A stretch of DNA of 63,319 bases from Romboutsia_C sp015668195 (GTDB lineage Bacteria; Bacillota; Clostridia; Peptostreptococcales; Peptostreptococcaceae). The notes beneath the pieces were generated by a model, which was given only the letters and a program-made list of their open reading frames with translations, was not told the origin of the DNA and ran no database searches. A program made the translations under genes and the position numbers. The first letter of the stretch is position 1, and every line of letters begins with the position of its first letter. The stretch spans positions 1 through 63,319 of the forward strand of contig NZ_JADPFC010000009.1 in assembly GCF_015668195.1 (NCBI RefSeq), in the 5' to 3' direction. Below are positions 49,336-59,138 of this stretch, piece by piece.

Positions 49336-50019
49336 TTAAATTTGCTCTTTCAATATTTGTGATCCTATACTTAAATCTTCTTGTGTTGTTATCTTAATGT
49401 TATTATATGAACCTTCTATCATTTTAACCTTATATCCTATTCTCTCTACTAGCATTGCATCATCTGTCCCATAAAAATTATTTTTAAAGGCATCTTCATA
49501 TGATTTTAATAATATATCATATTTAAATGTCTGTGGTGTATGAACTGCCCACAAAGTACTTCTATTCGGTGTGTCTATTATATCTTTATCTTCATTAACC
49601 ACTTTTATAGTATCTTTTACCGGCACACCTACAACTACTGCATTATTTTCTTTTGCTTCATCTATTGATTTTCTTATAATTTCTTTCGTTACAAATGGCC
49701 TTGCCCCATCATGTATTAATACTATCTCACAATCTTTATTTAAACTTCTCAGTCCATTATATACAGAGTCTTGTCTTTCTTTCCCACCAAAGGCAATCTT
49801 TATGTTATGTAAATTATACTTTTCTATAATTTCTTTTTTAAAGAATTCTTCTTCTTCTTTTTTTATAACTACAACAATATCTTGTATATCATCATTTTTA
49901 TAAAACTTTTCTATTGTATATGCTATTATTTCTTTGTTATTAAGCTTTATAAATTGTTTATTTATCCCCATTTTCATTCTACTTCCACTACCAGCTGCTA
50001 CTATAACAACACCATTCAT
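49336..50019 (-). CDS. ispD: 2-C-methyl-D-erythritol 4-phosphate cytidylyltransferase
   Basis: IspD makes CDP-methylerythritol from MEP and CTP. The 227-residue protein has the nucleotide-binding N-terminus VVIVAAGSGSRMKMGINKQFIKL, and VLIHDGARPFVTKEII and GVPVKDTIKVV, all typical. The start is preceded by AAAGAGGTG. It lies downstream of yacL, separated by a terminator, and directly before ispF. Confidence 0.96.
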   Translation of the reverse strand: MNGVVIVAAGSGSRMKMGINKQFIKLNNKEIIAYTIEKFYKNDDIQDIVVVIKKEEEEFFKKEIIEKYNLHNIKIAFGGKERQDSVYNGLRSLNKDCEIVLIHDGARPFVTKEIIRKSIDEAKENNAVVVGVPVKDTIKVVNEDKDIIDTPNRSTLWAVHTPQTFKYDILLKSYEDAFKNNFYGTDDAMLVERIGYKVKMIEGSYNNIKITTQEDLSIGSQILKEQI

Positions 50020-50114
50020 TTAATCACCTCTTTGTAGTCTATATTTTATATAATCAATTTTAATATTCTTCTCTTATATTAATTATTTATCTTGTATAGT
50101 AAATTATATCAAAA

Positions 50115-50138
50115 AAGCCTTCGAAAATACGAAGACTT
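50115..50138 (-). terminator. terminator after yacL
   Basis: A 9-bp stem AAGTCTTCG/CGAAGGCTT (one G-U pair) with a six-base loop is followed by T4-6 on the minus strand. It separates yacL from ispD. Confidence 0.85.
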
Positions 50139-50145
50139 TTAAAAT

Positions 50146-51231
50146 TTAAACTTTAGGTTTTCCAAATATCATTCTTCCAGCTGGAGTTTGTAATACAGAT
50201 GTAACTAAAACACTTATAGTTTGTCCCATGTATTTTTTACCTCCATCTACAACTATCATAGTACCATCATCTAGGTATGCTATACCTTGACTATGTTCTT
50301 TACCTTCTTTTACTACTTGAACTACCATAGCTTCTCCTGGTATTGCTACTGGCTTAACAGCATTAGCTAGTTCATTTATGTTTAATACTTCAACACCTTG
50401 AACTTGTGCTACTTTATTTAAATTGTAATCGTTGGTTACAACCTTACCATTTAGAGTCTTAGCTAGCTTTAAAAGCTTACTGTCCACTTCAGCTATATCA
50501 TCAAAATCAGTTTTAGTAATTTCAACTTCTATTTGTAGTTCTTCTTTTATTATATTAAGTATATCTAATCCTCTTCTTCCTCTAACTCTTTTTAAGTCAT
50601 CTGAAGAGTCCGCTATATGTCTTAATTCATCTAAAACGAATTCGGGTATAACTAATTTCCCTTCAACGAATCCAGTTTTGCATATGTCTGCTATTCTACC
50701 ATCTATGATTACACTTGTATCTAATACCTTAGGCGGTATAACCCTATTTATTTCCTTCTTAGATCCTTTATCTTTCATAGATGCTGAAATTTTGCTTAAT
50801 TTTCCTAAGTTAAATAGGTCATCTTTACTCTTTAATGCTACTCTTATACCTAAGTAGCCCATAAATCCATATGTAATAAAAGCTAAGAATCCTCCGATTA
50901 TAGGTATTGTGCTCATTATACCACTTACTAAGTAAGCTATTACAAACCCAACTATAAGACCTATAGATCCTAGTAATATATCTGTTTGAGGATATTTTGA
51001 TATTTCTTTATCCATAACCTTAGCAATGTCCTTAAATTTATCAGTAAACCACGGCTCTATTGCATAGAATATGATTCCTACAACTATCCCAACTGAAACA
51101 GATGCGATTAAACCATATATCTCTGCACCAAATTTAAGTGCCGGAAATGCTTTCATTAAAGTTGCATATGTAGTCATACCTAGAGCAAATCCCAGTATGC
51201 TTGTTATAAATCTTATCACTTTTGGTATCAA
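50146..51231 (-). CDS. yacL: membrane PIN/TRAM-domain protein YacL
   Basis: YacL is conserved in Firmicutes; its function is not settled. The N-terminal half has four hydrophobic segments (about residues 5-30, 35-58, 84-110 and 112-132), followed by a cytoplasmic PIN domain (VLDTSVIIDGRIADICKTGFVEG, VDSKLLKLAKTLNGKVVTNDYNLNKVA) and a C-terminal TRAM domain (GEAMVVQVVKEGKEHSQGIAYLDDGTMIVVDGG). PIN catalytic aspartates are intact. It starts with TTG at 51231 after GGGGGTGAA. It is placed between disA and ispD, as in Bacillus. Confidence 0.88.
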   Translation of the reverse strand: MIPKVIRFITSILGFALGMTTYATLMKAFPALKFGAEIYGLIASVSVGIVVGIIFYAIEPWFTDKFKDIAKVMDKEISKYPQTDILLGSIGLIVGFVIAYLVSGIMSTIPIIGGFLAFITYGFMGYLGIRVALKSKDDLFNLGKLSKISASMKDKGSKKEINRVIPPKVLDTSVIIDGRIADICKTGFVEGKLVIPEFVLDELRHIADSSDDLKRVRGRRGLDILNIIKEELQIEVEITKTDFDDIAEVDSKLLKLAKTLNGKVVTNDYNLNKVAQVQGVEVLNINELANAVKPVAIPGEAMVVQVVKEGKEHSQGIAYLDDGTMIVVDGGKKYMGQTISVLVTSVLQTPAGRMIFGKPKV

Positions 51232-51266
51232 TTCTTCACCCCCGGATTAATACTTAATATTTTTTT

Positions 51267-51296
51267 ATTATAATCTATAATACCATATTTATTCAA
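51267..51296 (-). promoter_or_regulatory. possible promoter of yacL
   Basis: The minus strand has TTGAAT (51291-51296), an 18-base spacer and TATAAT (51267-51272). Confidence 0.6.
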
Positions 51297-51337
51297 CAAC
51301 AAAGTCCTTAAATATTTCTTAAATCATTACTAATAAA

Positions 51338-52408
51338 TTATATAAGCCTATCTAATAATACCAATTGTTTCATTTTTATTAGTCCATTTCTTATATATGT
51401 TGCCCTTATTTCACCTATTCCCTCTACATCATCTAAGTCTTCAATAGATGCATCTAATATTTCTTGGAAATCTTCAAAGTAGTTTACTAAATTTTCAATT
51501 ATAGTTGATGGTAATCGATGTATCTTATTTAATACCCTATACCCTCTTGGTCTTATCTCCATATCCATATTTTCAGAGAATCCGCTATAACCTAAAAGTT
51601 TAGCCATGTTAGTTAAATCTACTAATTCTTCAGGAGATAATGTTTTTATTTTCTTTTTAAATAACTTTATGTCTATATCTTCTTTGCTATAGTCTTTTAG
51701 TATAAGTTTTTGATCAATTTTAGTTGTTCCAACTAACTCTTCTAACTGCATTCTGACTAGTGTTCCTTCTTGCCCAAGCTCTATAATATATTTTTCTATT
51801 ATACTTGTAATTCTCATAACCATTTCCATTTTTTGAATTACAATTGCTACATCGTATATAGTTACTAAGTCATTAAATTCTAATGCATTTAGGCTTGCTA
51901 CAGCTTGATCTAATACTGCTTTATATTTTTCTAAAGTTTGTAATGCTTGATTAGCTTTTGTAAATATTTTTGATATTTCTTCTAGTGCATGCTTTTGATC
52001 TCCCCTATATACAGTTATTACATTTCTTCTTTGAGATATAGCAATAACTATAGAACCGGTTTGTCTTGCAACTCTCTCTGCTGTTCTATGTCTTGTCCCT
52101 GTTTCAGATGTAGGAATAGAATAATCAGGTATTAATTGTGCATTTGCAAATAATATCTTCTTAACATCTTGACTAAGTACTATAGCACCATCCATTTTTG
52201 CTAATTCATATAAATATGCAGGCGAATAATCTGCATTTATATTGAATCCTCCATCTACAACCTTCATTGTATCTTCTCCATTTGATATAACTATCAAACC
52301 ACCTGTCTTAGCTTTTAGTACATTTTCTAAACCTTGTCTTAATGGACTTCCAGGAGATATCATTTTTAATGCGTGTAATACATTCTTATTATTTAAGATA
52401 TCTTCCAT
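51338..52408 (-). CDS. disA: diadenylate cyclase DisA, DNA-integrity scanning
   Basis: DisA makes cyclic di-AMP from two ATP and scans DNA for branched structures, linking genome integrity to sporulation entry in Bacillus subtilis. The 356-residue protein has the DAC domain with DGA (residues 73-75) and RHR (106-108), a helical spine, and a C-terminal helix-hairpin-helix DNA-binding domain (DLDDVEGIGEIRATYIRNGL). It starts two bases after radA, so they are coupled. RadA is known to interact with DisA functionally. Confidence 0.96.
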   Translation of the reverse strand: MEDILNNKNVLHALKMISPGSPLRQGLENVLKAKTGGLIVISNGEDTMKVVDGGFNINADYSPAYLYELAKMDGAIVLSQDVKKILFANAQLIPDYSIPTSETGTRHRTAERVARQTGSIVIAISQRRNVITVYRGDQKHALEEISKIFTKANQALQTLEKYKAVLDQAVASLNALEFNDLVTIYDVAIVIQKMEMVMRITSIIEKYIIELGQEGTLVRMQLEELVGTTKIDQKLILKDYSKEDIDIKLFKKKIKTLSPEELVDLTNMAKLLGYSGFSENMDMEIRPRGYRVLNKIHRLPSTIIENLVNYFEDFQEILDASIEDLDDVEGIGEIRATYIRNGLIKMKQLVLLDRLI

Positions 52409-52410
52409 TA

Positions 52411-53784
52411 TTATTTATTACCCCCTAGTACTATATTTATAGCTTGTCTTAAATTATCAACTGGCCATATTTCTATACCTTTAATATCTTTTACTGCATC
52501 ATAATTGCTTCTTGGTATAACCATTTTTGAAAATCCTAATTTTTTACACTCAGCTATTCTCTTTTCTATATAGCTAACTGCTCTTACTTCTCCTGTTAAG
52601 CCTACTTCTCCTGTTACCGCTATTTTTTCATCAACTTCAATGTTTCTAAAACTTGATGCAACTGCAATTATTATACCTAAATCTATAGAAGGTTCATTTA
52701 TTTTTATACCCCCTACAATATTTAAATACACATCTTGGTTTTGAATTTGTAATCCTACTCTCTTTTCTAAAACAGCTAATAGCATAGCAACTCTATTATA
52801 ATCAACCCCTGTAGCTGTCCTTTTAGGAATACCAAAACTAGTTGGGGATACTAATGCTTGCAATTCTAAAAGCATTGGTCTAGTACCTTCTACTGTAGAT
52901 ATTATTACAGAACCAGCCACATCTTTTGGCTTTTCTGATATAAGTATCTTAGATGGATTTTCTAACTCTACCAATCCTAAATCTCTCATTTCAAAGACAC
53001 CTAGTTCATTAGTCGAACCAAATCTATTCTTTACAGCTCTTACTAGTCTATATGTATTATATCTTTCTCCTTCAAAATATAAAACTGTATCTACCATATG
53101 CTCTAGTAATTTAGGACCTGCCAATGAACCTTCTTTTGTTACATGTCCAACTACGAAGGTTGATATACCCATTTTCTTAGAAATTTTCATGAATTTAGAC
53201 GTACCTTCTTTAATTTGACTCACAGTTCCTGGAGCTGATGATATTTCTGGGCTATAAACAGTTTGAATAGAATCTAATATGATAAGTTCTGGATTTATAC
53301 TTTCTAAATGAGCTTCTATTATACTTAAATTATTCTCTGCGAATATATACAGATTGTCGGAACTTATACCTAATCTTTGAGCTCTCATTTTTATTTGAGA
53401 TTCAGACTCTTCTCCTGATATGTAAAGTACTCTTTTTCCTGAGTTTGCAACATTACTTGAAACTTGTATTAGTAGTGTGGATTTACCTATCCCTGGATCT
53501 CCTCCAACAAGAACTAATGACCCCTTTACAACACCTCCACCTAACACTCTATCCAATTCATTTATACACGTTGAAAATCTCTCTTCCTCTTTAGTTTGTA
53601 TAGAGTTTATACTTACTGGTCTTGATGATGATTTATCTATAATGAAAACTTCTTTTTTACTTCCTTTTTGCTCAATTTCCTCTACAAAAGTATTCCATTT
53701 TGTACATTCAGGGCATTTCCCTAACCATTTTGAAGTTTCATACCCACATTCTTGACATACATATTTTGTTTTTATTTTTGCCAT
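52411..53784 (-). CDS. radA: DNA repair protein RadA/Sms
   Basis: RadA is a branch-migration helicase that helps RecA-mediated recombination. The product is 457 residues from the ATG at 53784. It has an N-terminal C4 zinc finger (CQECGYETSKWLGKCPEC), Walker A GGDPGIGKSTL, the RadA-specific KNRFGSTNELGVFEM, and a C-terminal Lon-protease-like domain. The GTG three codons earlier has no separate ribosome-binding site. The extended -10 at 53818-53826 probably serves radA-disA. Confidence 0.95.
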   Translation of the reverse strand: MAKIKTKYVCQECGYETSKWLGKCPECTKWNTFVEEIEQKGSKKEVFIIDKSSSRPVSINSIQTKEEERFSTCINELDRVLGGGVVKGSLVLVGGDPGIGKSTLLIQVSSNVANSGKRVLYISGEESESQIKMRAQRLGISSDNLYIFAENNLSIIEAHLESINPELIILDSIQTVYSPEISSAPGTVSQIKEGTSKFMKISKKMGISTFVVGHVTKEGSLAGPKLLEHMVDTVLYFEGERYNTYRLVRAVKNRFGSTNELGVFEMRDLGLVELENPSKILISEKPKDVAGSVIISTVEGTRPMLLELQALVSPTSFGIPKRTATGVDYNRVAMLLAVLEKRVGLQIQNQDVYLNIVGGIKINEPSIDLGIIIAVASSFRNIEVDEKIAVTGEVGLTGEVRAVSYIEKRIAECKKLGFSKMVIPRSNYDAVKDIKGIEIWPVDNLRQAINIVLGGNK

Positions 53785-53817
53785 ATAATTCACCCTTAAA
53801 TTCTTTTTGTCTATATA

Positions 53818-53826
53818 ATTTTAGCA
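53818..53826 (-). promoter_or_regulatory. extended -10 candidate for radA-disA
   Basis: The minus strand reads TGCTAAAAT. The -35 is weak. Confidence 0.5.
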
Positions 53827-53914
53827 TATCTATATAATATTATGTAGAATCTTTAAAATACTTTATAACGAATATAACTATATATTATGCTAATACTTTT
53901 TGCTTATAAAAATA

Positions 53915-53935
53915 AAGGGGAATACTCTCCCCCTT
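53915..53935 (-). terminator. terminator after clpC
   Basis: A GC-rich stem (AAGGGG-type arms, 53915-53921 with 53928-53935, one bulge) is followed on the minus strand by TTTATTTTTAT. Confidence 0.7.
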
Positions 53936-53951
53936 ATTATATATATTACTA

Positions 53952-56405
53952 CTATTTACACTTAAATACTATCTTATTATTTTCTACCTCTGCTATAACA
54001 ACATTTCCACCTTGTATATCTCCTTTTAGTATTACTTCTGAAAGTGGATTTTCGATCTCTTTTTGTATGGCTCTTTTTAGTGGTCTTGCACCATACTGTA
54101 AGTCTAATCCAACTTTTGATATAAATCTTATGGATTCTTCGGTCATATTTAGGTTTATGTTCATAGCTTGCAACCTTGATGCTAATTCTTTCATCATTAA
54201 TTTTACTATTTCATCTAAATCTTCCTCTGTTAATGAATGGAATACTATTATATCATCTATTCTATTTAAAAATTCTGGTCTAAATTTTTGTTTTACTTCT
54301 TCCATTATACATTCTTTCATATTTTCATAATCACTCTTGGCTTTTTCCTCTTTATTTATATTTGTAGTGAATCCTAATATTTTTTGAGAACTTATTTTTG
54401 TTGCCCCTACATTAGAAGTCATTATGATTATAGTATTTTTAAAGTCTACAGTTCTTCCTTTGGAATCTGTTAATCTTCCATCATCTAATATTTGTAATAA
54501 AATATTAAATACATCTATATGCGCTTTTTCTATTTCATCAAGTAAAATTACAGAGTAAGGATTTCGCCTTACTTTTTCCGTTAATTGGCCACCTTCTTCA
54601 TAACCTACATATCCTGGTGGTGATCCTATTAGTCTAGATACTGCATGTTTTTCCATATACTCAGACATATCAAGTCTTATTATCTTATTTTCATCTCCAA
54701 ATTGCACTTCTGCTAAAGCTTTTGATAATTCTGTCTTACCTACACCCGTAGGACCTAAGAACAAAAAAGACCCAATTGGTCTGTTTGGATCTTTTAATCC
54801 CGCCCTTGACCTTCTTATAGCTCTGGAAATTGACTTCACTGCCTGTTCTTGACCAACTACTCTTTCATGTAATATTTTCTCTAGCCTTAATAATTTACTA
54901 GACTCAGATTCTACTATTTTATTTACAGGTATGCTGGTCCATAATTCTACAACTTCTGCAATATCTTCTGGTTTAACTACTTCTGTATATTTCCCCATAG
55001 TATTCCATTGTTGATTTACTTCTTTAAGTTCTTTTTTTAAGTTTTCTTGCTGTTTTTTTATTTTTTCAATTTTTTCAAAATCTTGATACATTGCTGCTTT
55101 CTCTTTTTCCTTATCTATACTTTCGATTTCTTCTTCTAATCCTAAAATTTTAACCGATGATTTGCCTATTTTTAGCCTAACTCTTGATGCAGCTTCATCT
55201 ATTAAATCTATAGCTTTATCTGGCAAAAATCTATCTGTTATATATCTTATAGATAAATCTACTGCTGCAACTAAAGATTCATTACTTATTTTTACTTTAT
55301 GAAAATCTTCATATTTATCTCTAATCCCCTCTAAAATTTTTATACTTTCTTCTCTAGATGGTTCTTTAAGCGCTACAGGTTGAAATCTTCTTTCAAGAGC
55401 TGAATCTTTTTCTATATGCTTTCTATATTCATCTATTGTTGTTGCTCCTATGATTTGTAGTTCTCCTCTTGATAGCACAGGTTTAAGTATATTTGATGCA
55501 TCTATTGTACTTTCTCCAGTTGCACCTGCGCCTATTATTGTGTGTATTTCGTCTATAAATAGAATTACATTACCATTTTTTATAACTTCATCTATAACTT
55601 GCTTTATTCTATCTTCAAATTCTCCTCTATATTTTGCACCTGCTAACATAGAACCCATATTTAAAGTATATAAGCTTTTATTTTTTAAAGTTTCAGGTAC
55701 ATTTCCTTCTGCTATATTTATAGCTAACCCTTCTATTATAGAAGTTTTTCCTACCCCTGGATCTCCTATTACAACTGGATTATTTTTTGTTCTTCTACTT
55801 AATATTTGTATAACTCTCTCTATTTCAATTTCTCTACCAACTACAGGATCTAATTTACCTTGGGAAGCTAATTTTACAAGATTCTTACCATATTTATCTA
55901 AAAGTTTTAGAGATTCCTCATGTACCTTAACTGTGTATTTTTCTTCTTTTTCTTGTTGTATCGAGTATTCCTCTAATCCCATCATATCAATTATTAACTG
56001 CACAATAGCGCTCTCATCAATACCTTCTAAGTTTAATATTTTCATAGCAGTACCATTGCCTTCTTGAACTATAGCTAGCAAAATATGTTCTGTTCCTATA
56101 TAATTAGTTCTTAACTTATTAGCAAACATACCAGAGAGCTCTAATATTTGTTTACTCCTTGGACTTAATGTTACATCTTCTACTGGCTCATTAGCGTTGC
56201 CTTTTATTTCAATTATATTTGATTTGATTATGCTATCTGTTAGCCCTAACTGTATTAATACTTTTCCTGCTATTCCTCCTTTTTCCTTGATTAAGCCAAA
56301 TAAGATATGTTCACTACCTACCACTTTATGACCCAATCTTTGTGCACTTTCTATACCTATATCTATTGACCTCTTTGCCCTTTGAGTAAATCTGTTGAAA
56401 TACAA
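53952..56405 (-). CDS. clpC: ATP-dependent Clp protease ATP-binding subunit ClpC
   Basis: ClpC unfolds proteins and feeds them to ClpP; it controls competence, sporulation and stress responses in Firmicutes. The 817-residue product has an N-domain of two repeats (about 1-145), AAA-1 with Walker A GDPGVGKTS, a coiled M-domain containing a UVR-like stretch (EKEKAAMYQDFEKIEKIKKQQENL), and AAA-2 with GPTGVGKTE and the sensor region. The start is a TTG at 56405 after GAGGAGGG. The upstream genes ctsR, mcsA and mcsB, present in Bacillus subtilis, are missing here. Confidence 0.95.
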   Translation of the reverse strand: MYFNRFTQRAKRSIDIGIESAQRLGHKVVGSEHILFGLIKEKGGIAGKVLIQLGLTDSIIKSNIIEIKGNANEPVEDVTLSPRSKQILELSGMFANKLRTNYIGTEHILLAIVQEGNGTAMKILNLEGIDESAIVQLIIDMMGLEEYSIQQEKEEKYTVKVHEESLKLLDKYGKNLVKLASQGKLDPVVGREIEIERVIQILSRRTKNNPVVIGDPGVGKTSIIEGLAINIAEGNVPETLKNKSLYTLNMGSMLAGAKYRGEFEDRIKQVIDEVIKNGNVILFIDEIHTIIGAGATGESTIDASNILKPVLSRGELQIIGATTIDEYRKHIEKDSALERRFQPVALKEPSREESIKILEGIRDKYEDFHKVKISNESLVAAVDLSIRYITDRFLPDKAIDLIDEAASRVRLKIGKSSVKILGLEEEIESIDKEKEKAAMYQDFEKIEKIKKQQENLKKELKEVNQQWNTMGKYTEVVKPEDIAEVVELWTSIPVNKIVESESSKLLRLEKILHERVVGQEQAVKSISRAIRRSRAGLKDPNRPIGSFLFLGPTGVGKTELSKALAEVQFGDENKIIRLDMSEYMEKHAVSRLIGSPPGYVGYEEGGQLTEKVRRNPYSVILLDEIEKAHIDVFNILLQILDDGRLTDSKGRTVDFKNTIIIMTSNVGATKISSQKILGFTTNINKEEKAKSDYENMKECIMEEVKQKFRPEFLNRIDDIIVFHSLTEEDLDEIVKLMMKELASRLQAMNINLNMTEESIRFISKVGLDLQYGARPLKRAIQKEIENPLSEVILKGDIQGGNVVIAEVENNKIVFKCK

Positions 56406-56602
56406 GCTTTACCCTCCTCTCTATTATAATAATTACTTAATGCTATCTATATTTGATTAATTTAGTAATTAATTATAGTCAACTTTTTTAATATCATTCA
56501 GTTACTTCATAATACACATCTACTAAATGTATATTTAATATATAATTTATATGCAGTTTTTTCATTATTGTTCCAAGATTTAACTTGTACTTTCTAAAAA
56601 AT
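56406..56602 (-). promoter_or_regulatory. clpC upstream region, promoter unclear
   Basis: A TTGACT hexamer is at about 56475-56480 on the minus strand with a possible TAATCA -10 17 bases downstream. No CtsR-type tandem heptad (GGTCAAA repeats) and no CIRCE inverted repeat was found. Confidence 0.35.
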
Positions 56603-56635
56603 TTAAGGCTCTAGATGAATAATCTAGAGCCTTAA
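56603..56635 (-). terminator. terminator after the EF-G-like gene
   Basis: The 13-bp perfect stem TTAAGGCTCTAGA/TCTAGAGCCTTAA with a seven-base loop is followed by T6 on the minus strand. Confidence 0.92.
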
Positions 56636-56638
56636 GTT

Positions 56639-58570
56639 TTATTTATTATTTTCCAACTCTATTATTTTTTGAGCTAATTGAGTTGGAACTTCTTCATATG
56701 TTTCTAATTCCATCTCAAAATAACCTCTTCCTTGAGTCATGGCCCTTAAATCTATTGCATATTTAAAAGTTTCTGCTTGTGGAGCATTTGCATATATTAC
56801 TTGTTTTCCTTTTTCATTAGGCTCCATTCCAAGTATTTTTCCTCTTCGCTTATTTATATCCCCCATTATATCTCCCATATACTCTTCTGGAACTGTTATT
56901 TTAAACTTCATTATAGGCTCTAGTAAAACTGGCTTAGCCTCTTCCATACCTTTCTTAAATGCTATACCTGCTGCTAATTTAAATGCCATTTCTGATGAAT
57001 CTACATCATGATATGACCCATCATATAAAGTTGCTTTTATATTTGTAACTGGAAAGCCTGCTAAAACACCCTTTACCATTGAATCTTTTATACCTTTTTC
57101 TACTGCTGGGATATATTGTTTTGGTACAGACCCACCAAATATTTCTTCAGCAAACTCAAAATCTAAATCGCTTCTTTCAAATTTAACTTTGACATCTCCG
57201 TATTGCCCATGACCTCCTGATTGTTTTTTATGCTTACCTTGAACTTCAGCTTTTCCTTTTATAGTTTCTCTATAAGCTACTTTTATATCTTCTAGATCAA
57301 TATCTACACCAAACTTTGACTTAATCTTATTTTTTATAGTATTTATATGGAGTTCACCTTGACCTCCTATTAATACTTGTTTTGTCTCAGGATTTCTATA
57401 CCACTTAATAGTTGGATCTTCTTCAACCACTTTATTTAACGCAGAACCTATCTTATCTTCATCTCCTTTATTTTTAGGAACCACTGCATAATATATTTGT
57501 GGCTTTGGTAAGTTTATATCTTCTAATTCGTCTTCATCTTTACTTATGGATACGGTGTGGCCAGTTTGAAGTGAATTTACTTTTGTTACGATTATTATAT
57601 CTCCACACCTAGCCTCACTTAACTCTATGAGATCTCCATTTTTCATAGTATATATATTATATATTTTTTCTTTCTCTGATTTATTCAAATTAAATAATTC
57701 GCAGTCTTTATTTATTTTACCTTGAGTTACTTTTATATAAGACATTTTTCCTATGAATGGATCCACTATTGTTTTAAATACTTGACCTTTAAATCTAGCT
57801 TCTATATTAGAGTGCTTTGGCTGCAAATACTTTGAAACAGTTTCTAGTATTTCAGCTGTTCCTATATTGTTTATCGTTGAACCACATATAACAGGAATTA
57901 TATCTCCTCTTTGCATACCTATCGTTATTCCTTTTTGTATGTCTGCATCACTTAAATCTTCTCCACTAAAATACTTATCTAATAACTCATCATCTGTTTC
58001 TGCTATAAGCTCCATTAATGCTTCTTTTACACTCATAGCTTCTTGCTTAAATTCTCCATCTAATCCATCCATATTTTCAAAAACATTATGTAATTTTATA
58101 AATTCTTTATTTTTATATATAGGTATAATCATAGGTACTACTTTATTGCCATACTTCCCTCTAAGCATAGCTAGTGTATCTTTGTATCTAGATTTTTCAT
58201 TATCAATTTTATTTATGAACATTATTTTTGGCATGTTTTCAGTTAATTCTAATGATTTTTCTGTGCCCACTTGGACATCAGTTGTTGCATCTATAACTAT
58301 TATAGCTGCATCACTTGCAGTAAGAGATGATATCACTTCTCCACAGAAGTCAAAGTAACCTGGTGTATCTAATAGATTGTATTTATAGTCATTATACTCT
58401 ACTGGAGTTAACCCTATACTGTATGTCATATTTAACTTATCAGTTATTCTCGGTATTTTACTAGTTAACTTTGATGTATATGCTATAGCTTCAATTAAGT
58501 TTGTCTTTCCGCATCCACTATGACCTAGTATTGCTATATTTCTTATATTACTACTATCGTAAATTTTCAT
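56639..58570 (-). CDS. EF-G-like translational GTPase (divergent FusA paralogue)
   Basis: This 643-residue protein has the EF-G domain order: P-loop GHSGCGKT (residues 16-23), DTPGY (68-72), NKID, then EF-G domains II to V with the domain IV motif KQSGGHGQYGDVKVKF. It differs from FusA in two ways: the histidine of DTPGH is a tyrosine, and the switch I region is 12 residues shorter and lacks the RGITI motif. It belongs to a family of EF-G-like proteins found in many anaerobes, whose role is not well defined. It lies alone between pyc and clpC and has a terminator. The start is the ATG at 58570. Confidence 0.88.
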   Translation of the reverse strand: MKIYDSSNIRNIAILGHSGCGKTNLIEAIAYTSKLTSKIPRITDKLNMTYSIGLTPVEYNDYKYNLLDTPGYFDFCGEVISSLTASDAAIIVIDATTDVQVGTEKSLELTENMPKIMFINKIDNEKSRYKDTLAMLRGKYGNKVVPMIIPIYKNKEFIKLHNVFENMDGLDGEFKQEAMSVKEALMELIAETDDELLDKYFSGEDLSDADIQKGITIGMQRGDIIPVICGSTINNIGTAEILETVSKYLQPKHSNIEARFKGQVFKTIVDPFIGKMSYIKVTQGKINKDCELFNLNKSEKEKIYNIYTMKNGDLIELSEARCGDIIIVTKVNSLQTGHTVSISKDEDELEDINLPKPQIYYAVVPKNKGDEDKIGSALNKVVEEDPTIKWYRNPETKQVLIGGQGELHINTIKNKIKSKFGVDIDLEDIKVAYRETIKGKAEVQGKHKKQSGGHGQYGDVKVKFERSDLDFEFAEEIFGGSVPKQYIPAVEKGIKDSMVKGVLAGFPVTNIKATLYDGSYHDVDSSEMAFKLAAGIAFKKGMEEAKPVLLEPIMKFKITVPEEYMGDIMGDINKRRGKILGMEPNEKGKQVIYANAPQAETFKYAIDLRAMTQGRGYFEMELETYEEVPTQLAQKIIELENNK

Positions 58571-58986
58571 ATAAGCACCTACCTTTATAATTTATAAATT
58601 ACTTTGAGTATTTCACTATAATTACATAACTAACTTTTATTTTTTGATAATAAGTATGTAAACATCTTAACTCTAGGTAGTGATATAAATATTTCCCAAG
58701 AAATAGTTAGTACTTAAGGTCTTAGTCATTAATTCTATACTTATTACCTCTTTCCTCTCTTTTACTGTAATTTCATACTTAATAATAAATTTTATTTTAT
58801 ATATATATATTCAATAATCTATATATAATTCCACTTATTATCTATACAATTCTAATATAGTATATTAATAATAATTTTTATCATACTTCACTATTACTAT
58901 ACATTTCATCGATTTATTGGAGTCTAATTCATTCAATTACTTATGTCTTTATACTGACAATTACTTCTTCTATTTTTCAATAAATA
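58571..58986. other. AT-rich spacer between pyc and EF-G-like gene
   Basis: I found no frame with a ribosome-binding site, no convincing promoter and no conserved motif in this stretch. The pyc terminator lies at its high-coordinate end. Confidence 0.5.
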
Positions 58987-59021
58987 AAAAGAACTTATGC
59001 CTTTTAGGCATAAGTTCTTTT
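58987..59021 (-). terminator. terminator after pyruvate carboxylase
   Basis: A 16-bp perfect stem (AAAAGAACTTATGCCT/AGGCATAAGTTCTTTT) has a three-base loop and T-rich flanks on both strands. It may act bidirectionally. Confidence 0.9.
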
Positions 59022-59138
59022 TTAGCTTATCATATTATTACAAACTAACTTTAAAGAAGAATATCTTCATATTTTAATCTATTTAATTTATATTAAAAAT
59101 TGTTAAATATTGTTCTAATATATAAGCTAAAGGAGTTT

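Noticed and set aside
55450..56067. 205-codon open frame on the plus strand
   Set aside because: It is antisense to clpC, whose motifs are intact in this stretch. The predicted protein is a Ser/Phe/Ile-rich shadow without a ribosome-binding site or recognisable family.
58640..58740. 16-codon minus-strand open frame
   Set aside because: It has no convincing ribosome-binding site and is too short to support.
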